This document shows positions 1 through 10,011 of a stretch of 64,000 bases of DNA, one piece after another. Each line of letters opens with the position of its first letter. Position 1 is the stretch's first letter. The notes beneath the pieces are model-generated. The model saw only the letters and a list, made by a program, of their open reading frames with translations. It was not told the origin of the DNA and did not search any database. The DNA lies in NCBI GenBank assembly GCA_963966185.1, contig CAWZYM010000029.1, positions 71,418 to 135,417 on the forward strand, in the 5' to 3' direction. The stretch is from Rhabditoides inermis. Lineage: Eukaryota; Nematoda; Chromadorea; Rhabditida; Rhabditidae. A program made the position numbers and the translations under genes.

Positions 1-1530
1 ATATTTTGTTAGTGACGATGGAAACATTATGATCACTGATAGAAAGAAGATTTTTGTACTGATTAACCATGTCAGAAATAGCATTTCGAACAGTGTTGAC
101 AACAGTGGATACAGAGAGTTTGAGATTGGACACTCTCATGTTAGCGCCTTTTCTCATAAATGATCTAAGGGAGTGATTAGAGATGATAGAGAGGTCGCCT
201 GTAAGAACGTGGCCATAGTGGGGATCACGGTGAGAATCGTATTCTGCATTGCTGCAGAAACAAGGAATCGAGTCTAGAGAAACTGGTCGGTCTCCCGTCT
301 CCTCTGTACTCTTTGATAACACGGCTAAGATTCACCACATATTTACTCAAACGGTCGGTAGCCAGATGCGTCACTCGAATCTTCTGCTGGTCCTTGCGAT
401 TAAAGGAATTAAGAATACACAACACTTCACGAGTATTGAACAAGGAAAAGAGACCGAGGCTTTCCATATTTGTGAACAAATAAGGAATTTTCAAGAAAAT
501 CGTGTTTTTGAACAAGTCTTTAGTTTTGTTAGGAGTGTGGTCAATAGACCAATAGTAAACAGACAACAAAATTTCGAGTTTTAACAAATTTTGAAGAGAA
601 CGATTATCGAGAAGATATGACATCAGTTTATTTTTACATTTATTAGACATACATAGGACGTTACGGTAACTCTCATACCAATTGCGAGCATTAGCTGCTT
701 GTACGAGGGAAGACGTATTTGGCGTTCCACCTTTACCAGAGCCCCTCCTTTTGTTGGGACGCCGGCGAGTCTTCGGGCGGAAATTGAAGTAAGGATGAGA
801 TACCTTACCAAAAGGACGAATATGAGAGCGAGTGATGGTTTCATATCCTCTGATAGAGTCATTAAGACCCACAGGATATGCTGTAACAAGTGTTCGAATC
901 CAGAATTCTTCACGCTCTTCCAATTTAACATTATTCATACGTTTGTCACTATTCACATCCACTACCTCCAAAATAGAGAGTTTGGCAAACGACCAAGAGT
1001 GGCCATTTTGAGCAAAATGTTTATAAAGAGGAGTGTTAGAATACTTATTGTTGATAGCACTCTTATGTTCACGCATACGTTGCAAAAACTTGCGAGAGGA
1101 CAGGCCAACATATTGAACACCACATAGATCGCAAGTAATACAGTAGATAACATTAGCAGTATTACAGTCACAGTTCGGAGTTTTCAAAGTCGTAACATGG
1201 CAGTTAGTAGCGTAGCAATATATTTTGTTAGAATGATCAACCTGAGGACAGATAAGACATTTAGTGTTTGGACAGTGTACACTAGTATGAGTTGTAGAAT
1301 TAGATACTAGCAGAACGTTTTTCTTTTGACGTTTTACTAGTATGGAGTCACTGGTAGTAGAGAATTTGGTGATTAAATGCTTGGTTTGTGTGTTTGATTG
1401 GGATTTGGCAGGAGTGAAAGGTTTCAGAGACCCTTGAGGCGGGATGCCTAAATAGGCGCCTATGTACGACGACAGGCCTAGATGATAACTCGGATATCTC
1501 TGTTTCCCGAATCATCAAAGCGCAATCGAA
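1..1530 (-). mobile_element. Penelope-like retroelement fragment, N-terminal GIY-YIG part, permuted (Naiad-like) order
   Basis: Reading the minus strand, an open frame runs from about 1515 to 225. It has a Cys-rich segment (HCPNTKCLICP, NCDCN), then a GIY-YIG endonuclease with VIYCITC and YVGLS strands, the FLQRMREH helix, a LYKHF..NGHSW segment and the acidic KLEEREEFWI motif. After the nuclease a linker of about 200 residues runs into a second frame (about 260 down to 1) carrying DPHYGHVLTGDLSI and LRSFMRKG, which resembles the region lying just before the reverse transcriptase in Penelope-like elements. The frame change near 230-300 looks like a frameshift. A stop near 1516 closes the frame upstream. 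The reverse transcriptase would lie beyond the left edge. Nuclease before RT is the reverse of classical Penelope order and fits the permuted Naiad/Chlamys type. The Cys motif is also found in ordinary C-terminal nucleases, so the order is the key evidence. Confidence 0.75.
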
Positions 1531-1824
1531 GGTGGCTGCATGACAACCTCAGTAGTAAAATAAGAATAATATGTCATGAGCCCGGACCACATGAGCCCTC
1601 CAGAGAGTAGAACAAATAGTAAAAAAGAAAGAAAGAATTGTGTACAGATATGTGACTCCTGCTACCAAACACTATTTAGATTCAAAAAAGTACAGGTATG
1701 TGAAGGAAAATAGAAAGATTCTAATATTGCGGATAAAATGCAAAAAAAGAAATGAAAGAAAAATATGAATGAAAAATTAACTTTCTCGTATAGAGAAAGA
1801 AAGATAAAATAAAGAATAAGTAAA

Positions 1825-2026
1825 CCCACTCACTGTCTCAAGGTGCATTTATGAGACTAGAGTGGGGTGAGCTGCTCGGTGTGACTGGCCAGGGGACCCG
1901 GCCGGTCACGGTGAGCAGCTCCGCACAATCCTTCCAGGTGCACTTAGGAAGGCATGCCGCGTTCTCCCAGGTGCACTTAGGGAGAACGGAGTCGGCACGG
2001 TGCAAGTCTCGCCGTAAACGGTGAGA
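1825..2026. other. Cluster of five hairpins, three with the same 11-nt loop
   Basis: Perfect stems GTCTCA/TGAGAC (1835-1840, 1852-1857), CCTTCC/GGAAGG (1930-1935, 1947-1952) and GTTCTCCC/GGGAGAAC (1961-1968, 1980-1987) each enclose an 11-nt loop, AGGTGCATTTA in the first and AGGTGCACTTA in the other two. The first has an outer stem CCCACT/AGTGGG (1825-1830, 1861-1866). Between them is a long hairpin: GAGCTGCTC (1869-1877) with GAGCAGCTC (1913-1921), and inside it GTGACTGGCC (1881-1890) with GGCCGGTCAC (1900-1909), one G-U. A fifth small hairpin is at 2008-2025. Different stems with a constant loop suggest RNA structure under selection. I do not recognise the family. The strand is unknown; on the minus strand it would lie 300-500 nt upstream of the retroelement frame. 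Confidence 0.7.
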
Positions 2027-2608
2027 GAGAAAAGGGAAGTAGTACAGACAGAATAATATGTAGTAGAGTACATATAAAATATTGATTTATACGACAACAA
2101 AGGTCAGACGTGCCTTTAAAAGGCAGGGCAGGAAAGTATAACGTAGAGAATAAAATGTGAAACAGTAAGAAGAAATAAATGTAACGGAATAAATAAAATA
2201 GTAAGAGGAAAAGATAATGTAAGTAAGAAAGAAAGTTGGAAAGAGACAAGACGCGCCTCTCTGCGTAATACACGCGAGAGATCACAGTCATGTGCTAACC
2301 AACTACAAACAATGAGGAATTGACAAAGCAGAGAGAGTAGTTCACAAATAAATGAGAAACAGAATCCCTGTTTCGGCCCATTATCCTGCAGACAGGCTAC
2401 ATCAACGTACTATATCTAGAGTTACTGACTAAATGATAGAATCGAAATAAGAACATCCACTGTGGTGGGCCTACTGCCTGAACGCTCATCAGTGCAGGGC
2501 CACAGCGGACGAAAGGAAAGTAGCGAACAAAGTAAAATCTGGAAAAAATTGTAGAAACCTATAATGAGAAAGTTAGAGTAAAGATAGTAAACAAACAAAC
2601 AAAAAATT

Positions 2609-2691
2609 TGCACGAGGCGGGATTCGAACCCGCGCGGGGCTTCCCCCAAGTGATCATAAGTCACTCGCCTTGACCGCTCGGCCACTGATGC
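2609..2691 (-). tRNA. nev-tRNA-like (type II, anticodon UAU), copy A
   Basis: An 83-nt cloverleaf on the minus strand: acceptor GCATCAG with CTCGTGC (one mismatch in this copy), D arm GGCCGAGCGGTCAAGGC, anticodon arm AGTGA-CTTATGA-TCACT, a long variable arm (GGGG-GAAG-CCCC), and T arm GCGGG-TTCGAAT-CCCGC. The discriminator is A. Loop position 33 is T and 34-36 are TAT, so the anticodon is UAU (codon AUA, Ile), yet the long variable arm and A73 are those of tRNA-Leu. This matches the nematode nev-tRNA-Ile(UAU) class, which can be charged with leucine. It is the left-most of four tandem copies and has the weakest acceptor stem, so it may be a pseudogene. Confidence 0.75.
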
Positions 2692-2871
2692 GAGAGGCTG
2701 AATTACGCTTCTTGTATAGAGCATACGATTTTGATTGGAGATGGCAACATGCAAACTCAATAGACTACCAAAATGATAGAAACTCATAAGGAATAAATCA
2801 TTAACATATCCACCTTTCAATGATTGTTATGAAACCTGCAACCGCGCTTCTACGAAAACAAACAAAAACTT

Positions 2872-2954
2872 TGCACCAGGCGGGATTCGAACCCGCGCGG
2901 GGCTTCCCCCAAGTGATCATAAGTCACTCGCCTTGACCGCTCGGTCACTGATGC
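2872..2954 (-). tRNA. nev-tRNA-like (type II, anticodon UAU), copy B
   Basis: Same 83-nt type II cloverleaf as the neighbouring copies, with the repaired acceptor 3' strand CTGGTGC pairing fully with GCATCAG (one G-U). Anticodon loop CTTATGA (UAU). It differs in the D stem: GACCGAG instead of GGCCGAG, which breaks one D-stem pair. The copy at 45188 carries the same change. Confidence 0.78.
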
Positions 2955-3134
2955 GAGAGGCTGAATTACGCTTCTTGTATAGAGCATACGATTTTGATTG
3001 GAGATGGCAACATGCAAACTCAATAGACTACCAAAATGATAGAAACTCATAAGGAATAAATCATTAACATATCCACCTTTCAATGATTGTTATGAAACCT
3101 GCAACCGCGCTTCTACGAAAACCAACAAAAACTT

Positions 3135-3217
3135 TGCACCAGGCGGGATTCGAACCCGCGCGGGGCTTCCCCCAAGTGATCATAAGTCACTCGCCTTGAC
3201 CGCTCGGCCACTGATGC
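3135..3217 (-). tRNA. nev-tRNA-like (type II, anticodon UAU), copy C
   Basis: Intact 83-nt type II cloverleaf: acceptor GCATCAG/CTGGTGC, D arm with GGCCGAG, anticodon loop CTTATGA, long variable arm, T arm GCGGG/CCCGC, discriminator A. It lies exactly 263 bp from both neighbours. A and B boxes are intact, so Pol III transcription is plausible. Confidence 0.82.
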
Positions 3218-3397
3218 GAGAGGCTGAATTACGCTTCTTGTATAGAGCATACGATTTTGATTGGAGATGGCAACATGCAAACTCAATAGACTACCAAAAT
3301 GATAGAAACTCATAAGGAATAAATCATTAACAAATCCGCCTTTCTATGATTGTTATGAAACCTGCAACCGCGCTTCTACGAAAACCAACAAAAACTT

Positions 3398-3480
3398 TGC
3401 ACCAGGCGGGATTCGAACCCGCGCGGGGCTTCCCCCAAGTGATCATAAGTCACTCGCCTTGACCGCTCGGCCACTGATGC
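3398..3480 (-). tRNA. nev-tRNA-like (type II, anticodon UAU), copy D
   Basis: Identical in its tRNA part to the copy at 3135-3217. It is first in transcription direction. Its upstream flank (from 3497) departs from the repeat unit, so the 263-bp array ends here. Confidence 0.82.
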
Positions 3481-3520
3481 GAGAGGCTGAATTACGCGGC
3501 TTGTATAGAGCATACGGTTT

Positions 3521-3708
3521 TGCGGTATAACATGGACTAATTGAAAATTTCATTCAAAATAGAAAATTCGCCAACAAGAAGTGGTCGTTAATATGTGATT
3601 CTCGGGTCAACTGACACCCAATTTCTCTTCATTTCCTCTAGCATTCATATGTCGGTACTTTGTCCGCCCATTCCAAACATCTGATTTCAAATCAAAGCAA
3701 AACTATTA
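3521..3708. other. Spacer after the left tRNA array
   Basis: No feature recognised between the array flank and the inverted-repeat element. Confidence 0.4.
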
Positions 3709-4005
3709 ACTATAGTGTGTTCCCTTTTCTGACCGACAAATTCGGACGGCCGGAATATTAGACGGAAGACGCGAATATTATGCAAATGTTTTATATTGCG
3801 GTCATCCTCACAATTGCGCGCGGTCGCTTTTCAACTGCGCAATTGGATCTGGTAAAAATTTCAAATCACGATTATTCTTTTTCTAGTGTATGAAACTTTT
3901 GAAATATGTCATGCCCATAACATGTCCACATACACTAGTTATGTCAAAATTGTCATATATCATACACTACTACCGTAAACATCTTGTTTACATGAACTCA
4001 AATCA

Positions 4006-4119
4006 GTTAGGTACACTTTTTTCGGCGGAGGAAAGAGCTAGAGATATTAAATTTTCACAGTAGATGTTGCTCGTGTAGGTCGAGGACCCCACAGAGCCCG
4101 ATTTTTGAATCAATTGTTT
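4006..4119 (+). repeat. ~110-bp direct repeat, copy 1 (partner 5229-5340)
   Basis: Shares TTAGGTACA, TTTTTCGGCG, AGAGCTAGAGA and CCACAGAGCCCGATTTTTGA in the same order with 5229-5340, with substitutions between. The two copies lie near opposite ends of the inverted-repeat element. Confidence 0.7.
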
Positions 4120-4439
4120 GGCGAGCCGCAGCTTCGGTTAACACAATTGCATGATTTCACAGTTTATAATAATTGTTTATCCATAAAAATAGTCAAGTAC
4201 TAAATGGGGATATGGAAATGGGTTGGACGGCTGTGAGTCGAACAGCTCAGTTCCACGATCTCCGCAAGGCTAGACTGCAGCGCGCCCCTCAGAGACACCC
4301 AAAGGGTGCTTGTGTGAGACACGCGCTCCCGGTAGAAAGCAGGCTGACAGGTGAGAGCAGGGAAAGCCTGCTACGAGACACTACAATCACTGATAGTATT
4401 CACGCGATATACTAAAGCCTAGTGGGATTAGCTATAGTA

Positions 4440-5075
4440 GGCTCGCAAATGAGTTTCACTCTTTTCACGAGAGACATTAGGGTTGTTAGAGAAAAATCGC
4501 AATCCTTTCAATGAGATTTTCAAATTGACAGAACACTGTGTGGCCGGAGAAGATTGAACCCGCGAACTCATTCCTGCCAAGCGAGAGCGTTACCACTACG
4601 CTAGCTAGGTGTGGTGACAACTTTGCGAATGGGAACTGTGAGCGCGAGATGAAATGACGAGCGTCCCTATCCCGGACAGAGTTTACACCCCGACCTTACA
4701 GAACTTATTGGTGTGCTTCAGCCACCTATGTTTTGGACATAACTATGATTGTCTTGGTAGAAAAGGTAAGGGCATTGCGATCTAACATGGTTTGACTCAA
4801 ATTAATGAATATGCAAATTTCGAAAATTTGCATATTTGTATCAAATCAGAAACAGGTAGTAAGAATAGTGGTAATAGTAACTGTTAATAACAATACTGGC
4901 TTTAAAGCTGCTCAAATTGAGACAGTACAGCAAGTTATGAGTGGTCAGGGGTGTAAACTCTGTCCGGGATTGGGCGTGTCATGAAGAAATGTGCACTGTC
5001 CTACAGTTTAGGGTACTGTAAAACTATTGGACAACATAATGTTTTTGACGAGAAATGTTGAGCTGTGCGTAAACG
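4440..5075 (-). mobile_element. tRNA-derived SINE-like repeat, copy 1 (interrupted)
   Basis: Shares GGCTCGCAAATGAGTTTCAC and following text with 12228-12345, and its other end (GGACAACATAATGTTTTTG, about 5027-5045) with about 12474-12492. On the minus strand, 4615-4530 is tRNA-like: TAGCGTAGTGG fits a Pol III A box and GGGTTCAATC a degenerate B box. It does not fold into a convincing tRNA. It is split by the inverted-repeat element at 4669-4970. Confidence 0.55.
4669..4970. mobile_element. Short (302-bp) MITE-like element with perfect 23-bp terminal inverted repeats
   Basis: 4669-4691 (starting ATCCCGGACAGAGTTT) and 4948-4970 are perfect reverse complements, with a further imperfect GACC/GGTC extension. 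It lacks coding capacity. It is inserted in a SINE-like repeat whose other copy (12228-12510) lacks it. No clear target duplication. Confidence 0.65.
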
Positions 5076-5228
5076 GAATATAATAACACAATAACGAAAA
5101 GAGATATAAAGCTCAAATTTTTACACCAATCGACTTTTTCATGCCCAAAAAGATGTGCGAAAATTAGAAGTCCGTATCTACTTTCGTTTTCTTGTAATTG
5201 AGCACTATGTACAGGATCATTTCACGAA

Positions 5229-5340
5229 TTAGGTACATTTTTTCGGCGCTGGATAGAGCTAGAGAGATAAGACTTTCACAGTGCATGGGTAACAAGTAGG
5301 CCGAGGGCTCCACAGAGCCCGATTTTTGATTTTCCACCTA
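5229..5340 (+). repeat. ~110-bp direct repeat, copy 2 (partner 4006-4119)
   Basis: Same orientation as the copy 1.2 kb to the left; conserved blocks as described there. Confidence 0.7.
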
Positions 5341-5503
5341 GTTGGCTTGATATCGATCGATACACATAGTTTTGATCCCTGTAGACCGGTCGCCGTCGTT
5401 TCATCAGACAGCAATGAGTCCTGTCTAGAATGTCCTGTCTAGAAACTTGCATGTCCTGTCTAGAAACTGTCTATGTCGGTTAAAAAAGAGAACACACTAT
5501 AGT

Positions 5504-6011
5504 ACTTTTTCAGCACTGTCATAAGTACATCATCGCAACAGTTGACAATGTCGCCTCGCTCCTCCACTCTTCGGGGTGCTATCTGAATCCACTATGCTTC
5601 GAGACGATACGTCCTCATCGCTCCATAATGTCCGTGAAAATATATTTATTACTGGGATCATCATAAAAATACAAACTTGTATAAACGCGTCGTTAAAACT
5701 CTTCGAAGACTCTTAAAACTGGAGAGATAAAATATGCGTGTTGTGTCTACTTTCTACGGTGGAACCTGACGCCTTGTCTGACAATGATAACTGCTGGCTA
5801 GTGGGTGGTGAGTGAGTGAGTGGAGGGTGTAAGGCGGTGCGACGGGAGAGTGAGTGAGAGGAGAAGGAAGGCTATTCACTCGGAAGACGAGAGAGACACA
5901 CTCGCACGTGCAACTGTGCTGTGCGCGACCCGTGCGAGCAAGTAAGTTGCTCCAAGGGATACATATATAAGGGAGGCGGGCCTGGAGGGGCGGGGCTTGG
6001 AGGGGCGGGGC
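5504..6011. other. Intergenic / 3' flank of the FLVCR-like gene
   Basis: No coding frame recognised. TTTATT at 5645-5650 is AATAAA on the minus strand and could be a poly(A) signal, though it lies 360 bp past the stop. A short direct duplication (GGAGGGGCGGGGCT) sits at about 5976-6011. Confidence 0.4.
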
Positions 6012-9000
6012 TCAGTCGACAGTGGTGTACGCGGTGAGCTGCGTCTCGGAAGTCGGCAGGGGATTGGTGGCGTGGTGCGCCTTCTGACGCTTCAGGTCCT
6101 CCTTGATCAACACTGAAACGAGATATTGCATCTCTCTCTCTCTCTCTCCCTGTGTCTCTCTCTCTCTCCCTGACTGGTGAGGAGGGTTCCGACTGCGAGG
6201 ATGCAGCTCATGATGACGTTGCAGGTGAATATGTTGACAGAGTGGATGATGTGCCCAGCGGCCAGCGTGAGAAGAATGCCGAACACCTGACGGTGGGTAC
6301 TGTATTCTCTCTCTTTATCCGCACCTTCTCCCTCTATCCTCTATTTCTCTGCCCTCTCCTTTCTCCCTCTTCTCCCCTTTCTATATCTTCTCTCTTTCCC
6401 CTGCTCCTTTCTCCTTCCCCTTTCCTGCCTCTCCTTTCCTCTCTATGTATTTCTTACTTTCTCTCATCTCTCCCTCCCTCCCTCTCTCCTCCCTCCCTCC
6501 CTCCCTCTCTCCTCCCTCCCTCCCTCCTTCCCTACCTGTGCACTGGCATTGAGCAGTCCACTGGTGGTTCCCTCGGCAGCTGGATACGTGATCTCTGCCG
6601 CCAACTCGAATCCAATCGGCAGATAGCCAGTCATGAAGAAACTGGAAATACAGTAGCATTATGACCTTATGCCTACTACCGTACCCGAGGCAGAACGAAT
6701 TGACGAAGACGATCCACATTCCTGTGTTGAGGGTGAATGTGAAGGAGAGCATGCCCAGGAAGGAGAAGAGGTAGACGAGCACAGTCGTCAGCCTGCACAC
6801 GGTGACGTCATTCACCTCTATTACCCTGTCTCTATCCATTTCCCTCTCTCACTTGAACTTCTTGAATTTGTCGAGACAGTATCCGCCGACGACCGATCCC
6901 AGCATTCCAGCCAACACGATCATCAGACCGATCTGCCCCACAGTCTCCGTCTCCTGCAACAAGGCAGCATGCTTCCTCCCTCTCTCTCTTTCTCTCTCCC
7001 CTCTCCCCCTCTCCCCCTCTCCCCCTCTCCCCCCCCCCCTCTCTCCCCCTCTCTCTTCTCTCCTACCTCTGGATAGAAGTGGAGTACCATCTGCGAGAGG
7101 AGAGTCGAGATAGCGTAGAACACCCCAGTGTTGATTCCTGAAAACAAATCCAAGATACCGTATTCTCAGCATGGCAACAACAGGTAATCATGTCATGTCG
7201 TTCGCACAAGCGCCATAAAATTCTCACGAGTGTTTTGCCCCCGGGACCGGATGTCCAGGTGTTACTTTATGCGTGTTTGATAGACGTGGCTGGAGGTGTA
7301 ACACTCCGTTTCCTCTCCCTCTCACTTCCAATTTGTCTCTCTTTTCTCACTTCCCACCGCCCTATAATTAATTGTTTCGAATTGCGCGTGTGCGTGATGG
7401 GGAGTGATAGCGGGTGATATCTCTCACCATACGTGAGGAAGAGAAGCACGAAATCCCGGTCGGTCAGCAGCTTCTTCATAGTCCCCGCAAAGTTGTCGTC
7501 GAAGGCCTGAACAAATACTAATTGGTATAAGTTGATTGTAAATTAGTGTTTATTTTTCTACTCGCCTTCTCCTCCTGGGCAGTGAGCTGCGCGAGAGACG
7601 GCGGGACAGGCGGACGGGCAGAGAAGACTGGAAAGAGCTTTCTCTCTCTCTCTCTCTCCCTCCTCTCTCTCTCTCCCCCCCCCTCTCCCCCCCCTCTCTC
7701 TCTCTCTTTCTCCCTCTCTCCTTCCCTCCCTTCTATCTCCCCCCCCCTCTACTCACAGCACACCGCGAGAGCGAGGATGGCCGTGTTGAGCACAGCTGAT
7801 CCGAGGAACAGCAGGTTCAGATCCCAGCTGATCTCGGCAGTCGTTCCCATGTGCACGATCATCGGGGGAAGCACGAAGCCGACCGCGATTCCCAACTGTA
7901 ACCAGATGACGTCACTGTCCGGATGACGTCACTGTCCGGATGTCGTACCTGGTTTCCGAATACTCCGGCGGCGCAGGCTGTCGACACCTCGTTCGGTCCG
8001 AACCACACGGCGGCTAGCTTGGGTGGGATTCCGAGTGTGAACATCTGCGAGGCGCCCACGATCGTCTGTCCGATGAAGGTGATCCAGAAGGCATCTGAAC
8101 CACGCCACGTCAACCCCCTCACCACGTCATCTCACCGGGCGACGTGGACAGAATCTTGATCCACGCTCCGAGCGCGTTTCCGGTCGCTCCCAGAAGGATG
8201 CACACACGAAGACCGTACTTGTCCAGCACCCAACTGAAAACTGCTTTTGTAAAACTTTTAAAAACTTTTTGAAACTGATGATGATGATGAAACAGAAAAA
8301 ATAGCCTTACCCACTGTGCTTTTGGCTTTTCGTGTATGAAGAAATTGTTCTAATCTATGTCCAGATTTTTCAATCTAGGTCCAGACCGTTTTGCCACCTA
8401 TTCAGTTGTAGTTCTCTTAATCTCAGAAGTCGTTCTTGAATACTAGAACATTCTCCTCTTTCGACATAATTGGCTGCTCGACTCCCCGGGCGGAAATAGT
8501 TTGCGCCGTTTGTTCTTTTGTTCGTTCGTTTTCTATGCACAAACTGCTATGAAAGCATGTGCAACAATTTTCTAAACCTTGGCTTCATTGTGAAGGTACC
8601 GTGTCTTTTGGGGCCGATCAAAAACTTGGAACGTCCAATCGCGACTTCCCTGATTGGCACATGCAAAACGGGAAGATGGGGGAGTGTGCGAGGGTTGGGT
8701 GCGTTTACTCTCTCTCGCCTCTTGTCTTGTCGCCGTTTGAGTTGTGTGCTCAAGCTCACATGTCTGTCCCTCTTCTATCCACGCACTCTCTCGCCGTTCT
8801 CTCGCCTTCGCAGCCTTTTCACACAAGTTGCAAACAGCTCTGCATCAGCTGATGGGTACTGTGTGTCTCTCTCTCTCTCGACAGACAGTCTCTCATCCTT
8901 TCCCTGCTCCTCTTCTGTCTCCCTGGCTCTGTTCCGTGAAGCAAGTGGGAGTGAGAAGAGGGAGACGAGAGGAGAGTGGTTTGGGTTTGAAGTGGCAACA

Positions 9001-10011
9001 CGCTCGGTCAGAGGTTTCGCTCTTTGCCATACATACAACATACAACTGCGGCCTGACTCAAATCCCACACCATTTCGAGGCCATCTTTTGTCGTCGCACT
9101 GGCTGCCTCGAATATCAGATTATGTGATAACCCTGTGCTATAATCCTGTACTTCCCACATCTGCTCTGTTTGACTAGAATGTCTAGTTGTGCAATAATCT
9201 ACGGCCATTTCATGCCCGATGAATTCTGATGAACTTCTTCAGACGCATGTGACTATAAAGTCCACATGGATGATAGAGAGAGAGAGAGAGAGAGAACGCT
9301 CATTTGTGATCATCTCTTCAACACGCGTTCCGAACACCTTCTCACATCACTCGAAGAAATGCAAATAGTAGAAAGACAAAGGACGTGTCACGTGAGGGAG
9401 AAGGAGCGAATGAGAAGGAGAAGGAGCAGGGTGCACGGTAAACATGAAATGAATACCTCGCACTCGCCTATTCCACAAAACATGGCTAACAAGGTTGACT
9501 ACACTATGACGTGCCGATGAAAAGACAGTAACTGGAGAGAGACAGGCACAAATAACACCCGGATGTTTGGGAGCCACTTCAACTTTGATACGCGCACTTC
9601 TGTTTTCTACTATGTTTTCTACTAACGAACATCACTATGTTATCACTCGCAGACCCTACATCTAACATCCTCACCTAGCCGGAATGAAGAACAGAATGTA
9701 GGTGAACATGTAGATCATGCTTGTCCAATCGACCAGGGTATACGATACCTGTAACTTGCGATTAGTGCGCTCCATCGCGAATACCGTATACCTCATAGTA
9801 GTGGGAGACGATGTGGGCGATGATGGAGTACTGTATCCACTGTGCTCCGTTGGAAGCGGTGAGAGCGACAAAGATGAGAAGGATGAACCATCTCTTGGCG
9901 AACACGCGAGGCTCGTCGCCTGAATGCGATGATGTCATGAGATGACGTCATGCATGAGATGGAGAAGGTCCCACCTCTCTCCTGCTTGCTATCGGTGGGT
10001 TGAGCGCCCAT
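6012..10011 (-). CDS. FLVCR-like major facilitator transporter (SLC49 family)
   Basis: About 14 exons. The start ATG (10011-10009) sits in GACCGCCGCGATGG; exon 1 ends at 9975 and joins in frame to [14 protein letters not shown] (from 9919), the first membrane helix, with [15 protein letters not shown]. The next exon (9748-9675) gives [18 protein letters not shown]. Later exons give the MFS loop [44 protein letters not shown] and [13 protein letters not shown], then [14 protein letters not shown]. The C-terminal half includes [14 protein letters not shown] and [16 protein letters not shown]. The stop (TGA, 6014-6012) follows YTTVD. The [16 protein letters not shown] and GVFGNQ motifs are those of FLVCR1/2, reported as heme or choline transporters of plasma or mitochondrial membranes; the substrate here cannot be read. 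A 1.4-kb intron and several CT-rich introns interrupt the gene. Confidence 0.88.
8240..9670. other. Long intron of the FLVCR-like gene, no gene seen
   Basis: Between the exon ending at 9675 and the one starting near 8235, whose coding phases join. It contains a GA microsatellite (about 9276-9296) but no recognisable gene on either strand. Confidence 0.5.

Larger units (their letters stand above)
2609..3520. repeat. Tandem 263-bp tRNA repeat array (left)
   Basis: The four tRNA copies have 5' ends at 2691, 2954, 3217 and 3480, an exact 263-bp period. The spacers share long near-identical text (for example AACTCATAAGGAATAAATCA), with small differences that group copies: trailer AAACAAACAAAAACT in B and AAACCAACAAAAACT in C and D. 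The same unit, opposite orientation, recurs at 44981-45600. Confidence 0.9.
3709..5503. mobile_element. Candidate 1.8-kb non-autonomous DNA transposon with ~30-bp inverted ends
   Basis: The left end ACTATAGTGTGTTCCCTTTT at 3709 and the reverse complement of the right end (5474-5503) agree at about 27 of 30 positions, continuing into TGACCGACA versus TAACCGACA. No transposase frame lies between. Inside are two ~110-bp direct repeats, a SINE-like copy and a smaller inverted-repeat element. A target-site duplication is not clear (left flank ATTA, right flank ACTT). The alternative is a chance pair of repeats. Confidence 0.5.

Noticed and set aside
2440..2520. CTGATGAG on the minus strand (about 2488) next to GGACGAAAGG, suggesting a hammerhead ribozyme as found in Penelope-like elements
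   Set aside because: The two core parts are on opposite strands; no stem II/CGAAA arrangement can be drawn.
2422..3313. Small repeated proteins (MKGGYVNDLFL...)
   Set aside because: They are translations of the 263-bp tRNA repeat units, running through the tRNA itself.
4530..4615. Possible functional tRNA gene on the minus strand
   Set aside because: A box fits but the anticodon stem does not pair and the B box is degenerate; it is part of a dispersed repeat, so called SINE-like.
7859..8125. Separate small membrane protein
   Set aside because: It is one exon pair of the FLVCR-like gene.
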